Shown: positions 7,742 to 14,604 of the stretch, one piece after another
Position numbering within the stretch: position 1 is the stretch's first letter
Layout: each line of letters begins with the position of its first letter
Origin: UBA11524 sp963642705
GTDB lineage: Bacteria; Bacillota; Clostridia; Christensenellales; Aristaeellaceae
Assembly: GCA_963642705.1 (NCBI GenBank)
Contig: CAVIHU010000025.1
Location: 1 to 27,430, forward strand
Length of the DNA stretch: 27,430 nucleotides
Reading direction: 5' to 3'
The notes under the pieces: model-generated
The model's database searches: none
What the model was told of the DNA's origin: nothing
Seen by the model: the letters and a program-made list of their open reading frames with translations, nothing else
Position numbers and translations under genes: made by a program

Positions 7742-9724
7742 TCACTCCTCCGTATCTTTTTCGCCGCCCGTGACGGCATCCGTCATGGCTTCGGTAACGG
7801 CTTCAATCGGATCAAGGCTTGCCAGATAGTCATAATACTGCTGACGCGCCGCCGTCAGGATGGGCTCATGGTCGCCGCCGAAGACGTACTGGGCGTTGAT
7901 CTCCTCGATTTCCGCCTTGCGCATCGCCGGCGCACAGTAGGGGCAGAACTCCAGCTCACTGAACGGCTTCTCATCGAGCTGCGCGTAGGTGAACGATTCG
8001 AACGTCACGCCGGATTTCGTGACGGAATAGCACGTTTCTGCGCGGTGATAATACTTGCCGCCGCTTGGATTATAGTACAGCACCGTGTCGTCATCCGGAA
8101 TGGCAATCTGCCGTCCCTGCCAGTCCTCCCAGATAACAAGGCGTCCGAGGTACTTGCGGTTGTCCCAGAGCCACCTCATGTTGAGCCCCTCGGTGTTGCG
8201 CAGGCGCTGGACGCGGATGCAGCCGTGGCTTGCACGACTGCCGAGCTTCGGCTCGTTGTAGGCAAAGGACTTTGAGCCGTCTGCAAGCTTGGTGTGGGGC
8301 ACCTCATGGAGCAGGTCGCCGTCATTGTAGCGCAGAGCCATGCTGCAGTAGAGGTTGTCGCTCTTGAATTCACCGGTGAAGCTGCCGATCAGGTATTCGC
8401 CGGAGCGCGTTTCGTTGTACGGCTGCTTTGCATTCGCCAGACCGGTCGAAACGAGCAGCGTGGAAATCAGCTTGCCGTCCTCATAAATATACAGGCGCTG
8501 CGTCAGCTTATCGACCACAAGCCCGTATTTGTACTTGCTGGAATTCCATTCCTTCGTTTCAAGCGTGCTCGTCTCGACATAGCCCTGCACAAGCAGATTC
8601 CATGCCTTGACGGTGTTGTCAGCAAACGATGAGGAGTAGCACTCGATCAGCGACCAGCCGTTGTCCAGCGTCTCAATCACGCGGACGCCCTGCGTGCCGC
8701 GCGTCAGGATGCCGATGGCGGGGCTGTCGCTGCTCGGCTCGCGGCGGATACGCACCTGGGTGCGCGCGTCTCCCTTCACGACCGTAATCGGCGAGGTCAA
8801 CATCGCCCAGACTGCCTCTTCGTCCGTGTAATCCATGGGCGTATTCCAGTAGGAGGCCGGCTCGTCAGTCGCAGCTTCATACGGGCTGCCGTAGGACGGC
8901 GTGAAAATGACATAAGGCGTTGGAGAAGGCGTCGGCGTCGGCTCCTCGGTCGGGTCCGGCGTGGCGGTCGGGGTGGCGGTTGGGGTTGCGGTGGGCGTGG
9001 CGGTCGGTGTCGCGGTTGGGGTTGCAGTGGGTGACGCAGTAGGGGTTTCCGTAGGCACGGCGGTCGGCGTGGCGGTCGGCAGAATCCCGAAGGCTGCCGG
9101 GTCAACAGACACATGCTCCTCGTTGGAGCAGAAGCCGTCTTCATCCGTCAGCGTCAGCGAAATCGCCGTGCTGTCCGCCCTGAGCTGGTCGGTGCTGATG
9201 ACGACCTCGTTCGTGCCCATGGTGATATCGCGGTTCTCCAGCAGCGCCCAGCTGTTTCCCCACAGACCGATGGTCAGCTTCGCATCGACGCTGGCATAAA
9301 AGGTGATGACAAACTCTCCGTCCTCCGTGTTTGCGGATGAAACGATGGACGTGATAAACGGCGCGATTTCGCCGATGATGACGGTCGTGCTCGTTTCCTC
9401 GCCGTTCATTTGCAGGACAAGGCTGTAGACGCCCTCCGGCGCGAAAGCACCCTCGTACGTGCCGTTCCACAGCAGCGCGTTTTCGCCTGCGGTGACCGGA
9501 TAATTCTGCATGACCATCAGGACGGTTTCGTCCGTCTGCTCATCGCGCAGCAGCAGCGTTGCCGTGCCGTCTGACGGCGCTTCAAAGCTGATCATCACCG
9601 CCTTGCCCGGACGGATGGTCTCCGTCAGCGGCTTGAGCGACAGCGGTGCGTCCTCCGCAGACATGCACGGCAGCATTGTCATCAGCAGCAGTGCCGTTAA
9701 CAGCAGGCAAATCATTTTACGCAT
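7742..9724 (-). CDS. Secreted L,D-transpeptidase (YkuD domain) with SH3b and Pro/Thr linker
   Basis: A 660-residue exported enzyme predicted to cross-link or modify peptidoglycan through L,D-transpeptidation. Domains in order: signal peptide (1-23); a FlgD-like Ig domain with ALLWNGTYEG and GVYSLVL (about 30-110) and a second beta domain; a Thr-Pro linker (about 215-271); an SH3b-type domain (about 305-380, with VRIRREPSSDSPAIGIL and GWSLIE); the YkuD catalytic domain (about 385-530) with its upstream His in LLHEVPH and the catalytic SHGC motif (H500, C502); and a C-terminal Cys-containing module with GGKYYH....C and FCPYC. The last resembles small zinc-ribbon-like tails on secreted nucleases and hydrolases. 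AGGAGG lies 10 nt before the ATG at 9724. It starts 20 bp after the Nudix-HAD gene and ends 7 bp before the cvpA-like gene. There is no convincing lipobox around C20. Confidence 0.93.
   Translation of the reverse strand: MRKMICLLLTALLLMTMLPCMSAEDAPLSLKPLTETIRPGKAVMISFEAPSDGTATLLLRDEQTDETVLMVMQNYPVTAGENALLWNGTYEGAFAPEGVYSLVLQMNGEETSTTVIIGEIAPFITSIVSSANTEDGEFVITFYASVDAKLTIGLWGNSWALLENRDITMGTNEVVISTDQLRADSTAISLTLTDEDGFCSNEEHVSVDPAAFGILPTATPTAVPTETPTASPTATPTATPTATPTATPTATPTATPDPTEEPTPTPSPTPYVIFTPSYGSPYEAATDEPASYWNTPMDYTDEEAVWAMLTSPITVVKGDARTQVRIRREPSSDSPAIGILTRGTQGVRVIETLDNGWSLIECYSSSFADNTVKAWNLLVQGYVETSTLETKEWNSSKYKYGLVVDKLTQRLYIYEDGKLISTLLVSTGLANAKQPYNETRSGEYLIGSFTGEFKSDNLYCSMALRYNDGDLLHEVPHTKLADGSKSFAYNEPKLGSRASHGCIRVQRLRNTEGLNMRWLWDNRKYLGRLVIWEDWQGRQIAIPDDDTVLYYNPSGGKYYHRAETCYSVTKSGVTFESFTYAQLDEKPFSELEFCPYCAPAMRKAEIEEINAQYVFGGDHEPILTAARQQYYDYLASLDPIEAVTEAMTDAVTGGEKDTEE
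8931..9080 (-). repeat. Thr-Pro linker repeats in the ykuD-type gene
   Basis: Degenerate 6- and 12-bp repeats encode runs of the dipeptides PT, AT and TP (for example PTATPTATPTATP), forming an extended linker between the N-terminal beta domains and the SH3b/YkuD part. Similar linkers occur in the adhesin-like protein and in the SH3b/PG-binding protein elsewhere in the window. Confidence 0.85.
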
Positions 9725-9744
9725 GGGTGATTGTCCTCCTAACC

Positions 9745-10752
9745 TTAATGCTTCCACGCCGGAAGCAGCAGCGTTTGCAGTTCCAAAGGCGATTCAATGC
9801 GCACATCGGCGGATTTCTCCGCGGTGAATCGTGCGTCCGTATCGAGCAGCACCGTGCGGATGCCGGCAGCCTGTCCGGCTCTTGTATCCAGCGGACGGTC
9901 GCCGATGATGACGCAGTCGTCCGGTCGCAGATTGTAGCGGCTCATGCAGCAGCGCACCATATCCGGCGCGGGCTTGCGCGGCAGACCGTCCTCAGCCGTC
10001 ACAAGGCCGCTGAAATAAGGGAGCAGACCAAGCCTTTCCAGCGCCTCGCGGCAGCGCAAGTCGCGGTGCGTGACGACATAGTGGCGGAAACCGTGCGCCA
10101 GCAGATGCTCCAGCGTTTCAGGAATCCCGTCCACCGGTGCGAGCTGCTCAAGGAACCGGTTTCCCTCTTCCTTCCTGCATTCCGCCAGCAGCGTCTCCGC
10201 CGATATGCCGCAAAGGGCAGACAGCGTCGTGCATGCAAAGAGCAGGCTGACCTTCAGCAGCGACAGCACCCTTTCCGGCGTAACAGGCACGCCATGATGA
10301 TGCATCAGGCGCACCAGCACATCCGTCAGCATCGGGTACGTATCGGCAAGAGTGCCGTCGAAGTCCCACAGGCAGCACGTTACGCCGTCAAACGCCAACT
10401 GCATGGCGATCGTCCTGTCTGCCGGACAAAACGGGTGACCCTTCAATTCGCGCGGCGTAACGAACGCGAAAGCCTCATGCTCCGTCGGGTGCGGCTGAGA
10501 GGCTGTGTCCGCCGTCAGGAAGTCGAACGTCAGCCCCTGCGCTTCGGCAGTGCAGAGCAGCTTTACATGCGAAACGGGCAGCGACAGCTCCTCCATCAGC
10601 TCGCGCGACAGGCAGTCCTCCGGCGATTCGCCCGCCTCCTGCTTGCCGCCGGGAAATTCCCACAGGTGCGCGTTTTTGCGGCCCTCGCCGCGCTGGCAGA
10701 TCAGGATGCGCCCATCTTCACGCCGCACGATGCCCGCACTGACCCTCGTCAT
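9745..10752 (-). CDS. Fused Nudix (MutT-like) hydrolase and HAD-family phosphatase
   Basis: A 335-residue protein with two enzymes in one chain. Residues 1-122 are a Nudix domain: GGKQEAGESPEDCLSRELMEE (about 35-55) fits GX5EX7REUXEEXGU except at the final Gly, and WEFPGGK plus HPFCPADR are typical of MutT/CTP-pyrophosphohydrolase types that clear oxidised or modified NTPs. Residues 125-335 are a HAD hydrolase: motif I DFDGTLADT (D130, D132), motif II VVTHR (T228), motif III K260 in RKPAPD, and motif IV IIGDRPLDT (D285, D289), like phosphoglycolate-phosphatase relatives. There is no frameshift between the halves. The start ATG at 10750-10752 overlaps the nfo stop as ATGA, showing translational coupling. 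A plausible but unproven chemistry is NTP to NMP by Nudix, then NMP to nucleoside by HAD. Confidence 0.93.
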   Translation of the reverse strand: MTRVSAGIVRREDGRILICQRGEGRKNAHLWEFPGGKQEAGESPEDCLSRELMEELSLPVSHVKLLCTAEAQGLTFDFLTADTASQPHPTEHEAFAFVTPRELKGHPFCPADRTIAMQLAFDGVTCCLWDFDGTLADTYPMLTDVLVRLMHHHGVPVTPERVLSLLKVSLLFACTTLSALCGISAETLLAECRKEEGNRFLEQLAPVDGIPETLEHLLAHGFRHYVVTHRDLRCREALERLGLLPYFSGLVTAEDGLPRKPAPDMVRCCMSRYNLRPDDCVIIGDRPLDTRAGQAAGIRTVLLDTDARFTAEKSADVRIESPLELQTLLLPAWKH

Positions 10753-11579
10753 GTCGCAAGCCCCCGGATCAGCTTGATTTCCGCCGCATATCCGGCTAAA
10801 TCGTTCGGTGTTTCCAGCTCGAACGGCAGATGCTTCAGCCGGGGATGATTCACCACCCGCATCAGCGCCTCCAGCCCGATGCATCCTTCGCCGATTTTCT
10901 CATGCCTGTCCTTGTGCGCGCCGCAGGGATTCTTGCTGTCGTTCAGGTGAATCGCCTTCAACCTGCCGAGGCCGAGCACGCGGTCAAACTCCGCCAGCAC
11001 ATCGTCGAGGCGGTTGACGATATCATACCCCGCGTCGCTGACATGACAGGTATCCAAACACACGCCGAGCCGGTCGCCCAGCTCCGTGCCGTCAATAATC
11101 GCGCGCAGCTCCTCAAAGCTTCGCCCGACCTCCGAACCCTTGCCGGCCATCGTTTCCAGCAGGACAGTCGTTTTCATGTCCTTCCAGAGGATGCTGTTGA
11201 GCATCCCGCAAATCTGCACGGTGGCGATTTCAACGCCCTGCTTGACGTGACTGCCCGGATGGAAGTTGTAGCAATTGCCGGGCAGATGCTCAAGGCGCTG
11301 CAGGTCATCGAGCATCGTCCGCCTGGCGAAATCGCGAATGGCAGGGTCGGCGGAGCAGCCGTTGAGCGTGTAGGGCGCATGGGCGACAAGCCTGCCGATG
11401 CCGTGCTCCCGCGCATAGGCCGAATACGCGGCAATGTCCTGCAGATCAAGCGGCTTGGCGGCGCCGCCGCGCGGATTGCGCGTGAAAAACTGGAACGTGT
11501 TTGCGCCGATGGACACTGCCTCCTGTCCCATATGCAGGAAACCGTCGCTGGCGGATAAATGGCAGCCGATGGTCAGCAT
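10749..11579 (-). CDS. nfo: Endonuclease IV (AP endonuclease)
   Basis: A 276-residue class II AP endonuclease that cleaves 5' of abasic sites and trims 3' blocking groups in base excision repair. The family start IGCHLSASDGF is present, as are the three-metal ligands in HAPY, NFHPGSH, LLETMAGKGSEVG, VCLDTCHVSDAGYD, IHLNDSKN, AHKDRHEKIGEG and PFELETP, so it looks intact. AGGAGGG lies just upstream of the ATG at 11579. It follows the pentapeptide gene by 15 bp and overlaps the Nudix-HAD gene by 4 bp. Confidence 0.97.
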   Translation of the reverse strand: MLTIGCHLSASDGFLHMGQEAVSIGANTFQFFTRNPRGGAAKPLDLQDIAAYSAYAREHGIGRLVAHAPYTLNGCSADPAIRDFARRTMLDDLQRLEHLPGNCYNFHPGSHVKQGVEIATVQICGMLNSILWKDMKTTVLLETMAGKGSEVGRSFEELRAIIDGTELGDRLGVCLDTCHVSDAGYDIVNRLDDVLAEFDRVLGLGRLKAIHLNDSKNPCGAHKDRHEKIGEGCIGLEALMRVVNHPRLKHLPFELETPNDLAGYAAEIKLIRGLAT

Positions 11580-11594
11580 AATACCCTCCTGATG

Positions 11595-12209
11595 TCAATC
11601 AATCACAAGCCCGAGCAGACGGGAGAGCTCCGCCGCCTGCTCTGACGTTACCCGCATGCCGCGCAGCGATTCCGGCGTAATCTGCCAGCCAAGCACCGTG
11701 CACGTGCGGACGTCAATGCCCTTCATCGGGACGTGCGAAATCGTCATGTGCGTCATGTCGCAGTCCTGAAAGGCAATCTCCTTCCAGCGGAGGCTGTCAA
11801 GGCGCGATTCTGCCAGATGACAGCCCTGAAACAGAATATTCTCTGCCCTGCCGCCGGACAGGTTCATGTATCCCGCGCGGCAGCCGGAAAAAGCGGTATG
11901 CCGAACCGTCATGCGGACGGCATCCAGCCCTGTCAGACGGCAGTCGGACAATCGGACGCGCGTCCATGAGGCGTCGGATACATCCGCGCCGGACAAATCG
12001 CAGTCCTTCAGCACCACGTCCGACCAATCCGCCCAATGCAGTGAGCATTCCGACAGCAGACACCTGTGCAGCACGCAGCGGCGGAGCGTCCAGCCGTGCA
12101 GCTCTTCGCCGGACAAATCAAGCCCGGTCAGCACCGCATCGGATACATCGCGCTCCTCCGGCAGTTCAATGAGCTCAGCCAGTGTTTCCGGCAGCATGGG
12201 CATCAGCAT
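11595..12209 (-). CDS. Pentapeptide-repeat protein (Qnr-like architecture)
   Basis: A 204-residue protein built of consecutive pentapeptides A(D/N)LXX: LTGLDLSGEELHGWTLRRC, then DLSGADVSDASWTRVRLSDC, then AFSGC..GYMNLSGG, then LFQGCHLAESRLDSL, then AFQDCDMTHMTIS. This predicts a right-handed quadrilateral beta-helix. Size and layout resemble Qnr/MfpA-type proteins that mimic DNA and shield gyrase, but many pentapeptide proteins have other roles. The ATG at 12209 has AGGAGG 9 nt upstream. The gene overlaps the end of the SNF2 gene by 35 bp, so the two are probably translationally coupled. Its place among DNA-acting genes favours a DNA- or topoisomerase-related role, which is inference. Confidence 0.88.
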   Translation of the reverse strand: MLMPMLPETLAELIELPEERDVSDAVLTGLDLSGEELHGWTLRRCVLHRCLLSECSLHWADWSDVVLKDCDLSGADVSDASWTRVRLSDCRLTGLDAVRMTVRHTAFSGCRAGYMNLSGGRAENILFQGCHLAESRLDSLRWKEIAFQDCDMTHMTISHVPMKGIDVRTCTVLGWQITPESLRGMRVTSEQAAELSRLLGLVID

Positions 12210-14001
12210 CGCCTGATTCCTCCTGACGGGCAGTCAGCATCTGTTCTGCCAGCTTTTCAACATGATGACGCGCCTGATTTGCAAGCTGCTCGGTCTGCGC
12301 CTGCGGCACGGGCGTATCGCCCATCAGCCCGACAAACTGGCTGACCTTGAGTCCGAGCGCCTCCTGCATAACCGCGTCCGAGCCCTGCGGCGCGACAAGG
12401 TAGTAGCACAGGAGAGAATCCTCCTGCCCCATGCGGTGGGCTCTGTCCTCCGCCTGCGAATGGACAGCCGGCGACCAGTCAAGCTCACCGAACACGACGC
12501 AGGTCGCGCGCTGCAGGTTCAGACCGCTTGCGGCGCGAAGGCTGATGCAGAGCAAATCCGTCCTGCCGGACATGAAGCGGTCAACAGCGGTCGTTTTGGC
12601 TGCGGTGGACTCCCGTCCGGTGATGAAGCCCGGAGAAAACGATTTGAGCTCCTTGCGGTAGATGTCCATCACCTGATGATGATGCGCGAACAGCAGCACC
12701 TTTTCGCCGCCTTCAAGCAGAGCGCGCACGAACTGGCAGACGTAGGGCGCTTTCGCGACACCGGTCGCCTGACGCGCATGCTGGCTGATGGACTCCTCGA
12801 GCATGGCGCGTTCCTGTGCTGTCAGCGCCGTGTCCTGCTTCCAGCGGAACAGCTCGTGCATGACCGGCTCCATCAGCTGCGCATAGACGCGGTCGTTCCA
12901 ATCCAGCTCCTGGACAAGCCGACGCTTCGGCGGCAGCTCGCTGAGCACCTGCTGCTTCGTCCTGCGGAGCATCAGCCCTTCCCGGCGAAGGTATGCGCCC
13001 AGCAAATCGGGCTTCAGAACAATCTGATTGCCGTAGCCGCTGCACCATTCTCGCGAGAATGACTCCCAGTCGCCCAGAAAGTGAAAGTCGAGGATGTTGA
13101 TGACGTTCCAGATTTCGCCGCCGCGGTTGTAAATCGGCGTGCCCGACAGCCCGATGACATGCTCACATGCGTCGGACAGCAGCGATGCTGCGGAATATTT
13201 CTCCGTGCCGCTGTGGCGAAGCTCCTGAATCTCATCGAAGATGACCGCGCGCAGCGGCAGCGACGGCAGCACGCTTTTCCAGCCGCGCAGCAGCAGATAG
13301 TGCATGATGTACACATCCGCCTCGGGCAGGTCGTACGGCTTCAGGCCTTTGATGACATGCACGCGCGGCGCCTGCCCGTTCACGCGCAGGAAGCGCATCG
13401 TTTCCTCCTGCCAGTTGCGCGTCAGGTGCGCCGGAGGAATGACGAGCGCGGGCATCGCGCCGGTTGACGCAAGGAAGGCCAGCGCCTGCACCGTCTTGCC
13501 GAGACCCATTTCGTCTGCCAGCAGGCATCGGTCGTGCTGACACAGGTACGAGAGACCTTCCTGCTGGAACGTGCGGAGCGAGCCGGTAAAGGTCCCTTCA
13601 GGCGGTATCATTTTCGCAGGGATTTTGACGCTTTTCGCCTGTCTGACGGCGTAATCCCGTGCGCCCTGCACCGCCTTGTCCCAGATGGTGCGATCCGCTG
13701 CCTTGATTTCCAGCGGAAAGCGCATCATCAGCCAGCACAAGTCCCCGACCGCACGTCGGTGCGCCGTAAAACGCGCCTCGCCGCGCTTCGAGCCCGCGCT
13801 GCCGGGAAAGAGCCGCTTGCACACCTCCGTCACCGACGGGTCGCCGCGGATAACCCAGCACTTGCTGCGCCGGTTGTAGCTCAGCGTGCCCAGCGGCGTG
13901 CCGGAATCAAAAAAGCTGCGCAGATACGGCGGCAGAAGCGATTCATCATCCGCTTCAGGCTGATTTTCCGGCGTATCGTCGGATGGTTGTTTCTTCATCA
14001 T
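12175..14001 (-). CDS. SNF2-family DNA translocase/helicase
   Basis: A 608-residue superfamily 2 ATPase. A hydrophilic N-terminal region (1-135) precedes the Q-like/motif I segment LRTFQQEGL and LLADEMGLGKT (Walker A, 161-170), motif II FDEIQ (255-259), motif III GLSGTP (284-289), and the C-terminal RecA lobe with FAHHHQVMD, SLRAASGLNL and the SNF2 motif VI QAEDRAHRMGQ (516-526). The layout is closest to small SMARCAL1/HepA-like proteins. Motif II reads DEIQ where SNF2 proteins usually have DEAH or similar. ATG at 14001 overlaps the upstream nuclease stop (ATGA); a GTG at 14016 is possible but has no better ribosome binding site. It presumably remodels or translocates on duplex DNA, acting with the neighbouring nuclease and repair enzymes. 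Confidence 0.93.
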   Translation of the reverse strand: MMKKQPSDDTPENQPEADDESLLPPYLRSFFDSGTPLGTLSYNRRSKCWVIRGDPSVTEVCKRLFPGSAGSKRGEARFTAHRRAVGDLCWLMMRFPLEIKAADRTIWDKAVQGARDYAVRQAKSVKIPAKMIPPEGTFTGSLRTFQQEGLSYLCQHDRCLLADEMGLGKTVQALAFLASTGAMPALVIPPAHLTRNWQEETMRFLRVNGQAPRVHVIKGLKPYDLPEADVYIMHYLLLRGWKSVLPSLPLRAVIFDEIQELRHSGTEKYSAASLLSDACEHVIGLSGTPIYNRGGEIWNVINILDFHFLGDWESFSREWCSGYGNQIVLKPDLLGAYLRREGLMLRRTKQQVLSELPPKRRLVQELDWNDRVYAQLMEPVMHELFRWKQDTALTAQERAMLEESISQHARQATGVAKAPYVCQFVRALLEGGEKVLLFAHHHQVMDIYRKELKSFSPGFITGRESTAAKTTAVDRFMSGRTDLLCISLRAASGLNLQRATCVVFGELDWSPAVHSQAEDRAHRMGQEDSLLCYYLVAPQGSDAVMQEALGLKVSQFVGLMGDTPVPQAQTEQLANQARHHVEKLAEQMLTARQEESGDADAHAAGNTG

Positions 14002-14372
14002 AAAGCGATTCCCCACAGCCGGTTCAGGCAGATCAGCGTGACCGGCTTTCCATGGATGGTATTAGGCAGCGCGACGGTGCCCTCCGTCAGGAGAATGAGC
14101 GCGGAGATTTGAGTGCAGTCAGCATAGCGTGTCAGCTGATTAAGCACGCGGCGTTTATCGACCTTGCCGCGCTTGATTTCGATGCCGACCGTCCCGCAGA
14201 GGAAGTCAATGCGGCAGCGCGGCGCGAGCGGCACCTCATGTCTGCAGGAAATACCGCCGCCTTCGAGCGTTTCGCGGACAAGGACATGCAGGTCATACTC
14301 GCCCTGCTGAATGGGGGCTCTGAGCGAACAGAGCAGGTGAGAGATGCTTTCTGCCGTAACGGATGTGTTCAT
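13998..14372 (-). CDS. Small PD-(D/E)XK nuclease-like protein
   Basis: A 124-residue protein. The core RIDFLCGTVGIEIKRGK carries a clean PD-(D/E)XK signature: D56, then E65-x-K67, followed by a helix with Q79 in LNQLTRYA, the usual order in restriction-endonuclease-like folds. An upstream Glu (E34 or E37, in VRETLEGG) could be the first-helix acidic residue. Nothing else is fused to it. The start ATG at 14372 has only a weak ribosome binding site. It ends in an ATGA overlap with the SNF2 gene, so the two are coupled and probably function together. It could be an active nuclease in repair or defence, or a DNA-binding subunit. Confidence 0.8.
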   Translation of the reverse strand: MNTSVTAESISHLLCSLRAPIQQGEYDLHVLVRETLEGGGISCRHEVPLAPRCRIDFLCGTVGIEIKRGKVDKRRVLNQLTRYADCTQISALILLTEGTVALPNTIHGKPVTLICLNRLWGIAL

Positions 14373-14407
14373 AAGGCTTTCATTGATGTTGTTTGATTTG
14401 TTTTGTT

Positions 14408-14462
14408 GCCTGCAGAGGGTTTTGCGATCGTCCTCAGGACTCCTTCGGCATGCACCCTTCCA
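14408..14462 (-). repeat. Intergenic palindromic repeat, copy A
   Basis: Read on the minus strand this contains GTGCATGCCGAAGGAG, then TCCTGAGGACGATCGCAAAA, then CCCTC. The same order of blocks recurs at copy B (23709-23752) with few changes, and more loosely at copy C (22146-22187). The ends of the block pair (GAGG with CCTC), giving a hairpin around the GCGATCG core. It lies just upstream of the nuclease/SNF2 operon. Confidence 0.65.
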
Positions 14463-14496
14463 TAATGGGCTTATAAGGCGGTACTTCTTATAGGCA

Positions 14497-14516
14497 GCCA
14501 AAGCTTAACGATGGAA
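14497..14516 (-). repeat. AGCTTTGGC intergenic repeat, copy 1
   Basis: GCCAAAGCTTAACGATGGAA on plus. Its reverse complement matches 22118-22137 at 19 of 20 positions, and a 12-base core (with one change) recurs at 17724-17735. All three copies are intergenic. Confidence 0.6.
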
Positions 14517-14553
14517 AGGAAAACAAGTATGGCGCCCGAAGGAAGTGAGAAAA

Positions 14554-14604
14554 CAGGCAAAGCCCGAAGAACAGGCGAAGCCCAAAGAACGGGCGAAGCC
14601 CGCG
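14554..14604 (-). terminator. Array of three GGGCTTCGCC hairpins after the PBP gene
   Basis: Directly after the PBP stop the minus strand has three tandem 18-bp units, each a short GC hairpin: CGGGC-TTC-GCCCG (14590-14602), then GGGC-TTC-GCCTG, then CGGGC-TTT-GCCTG, each followed by TTCTT or TTTTC. The first is a perfect 5-bp stem. Together they probably terminate PBP transcription, though the T runs are imperfect. Confidence 0.6.
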
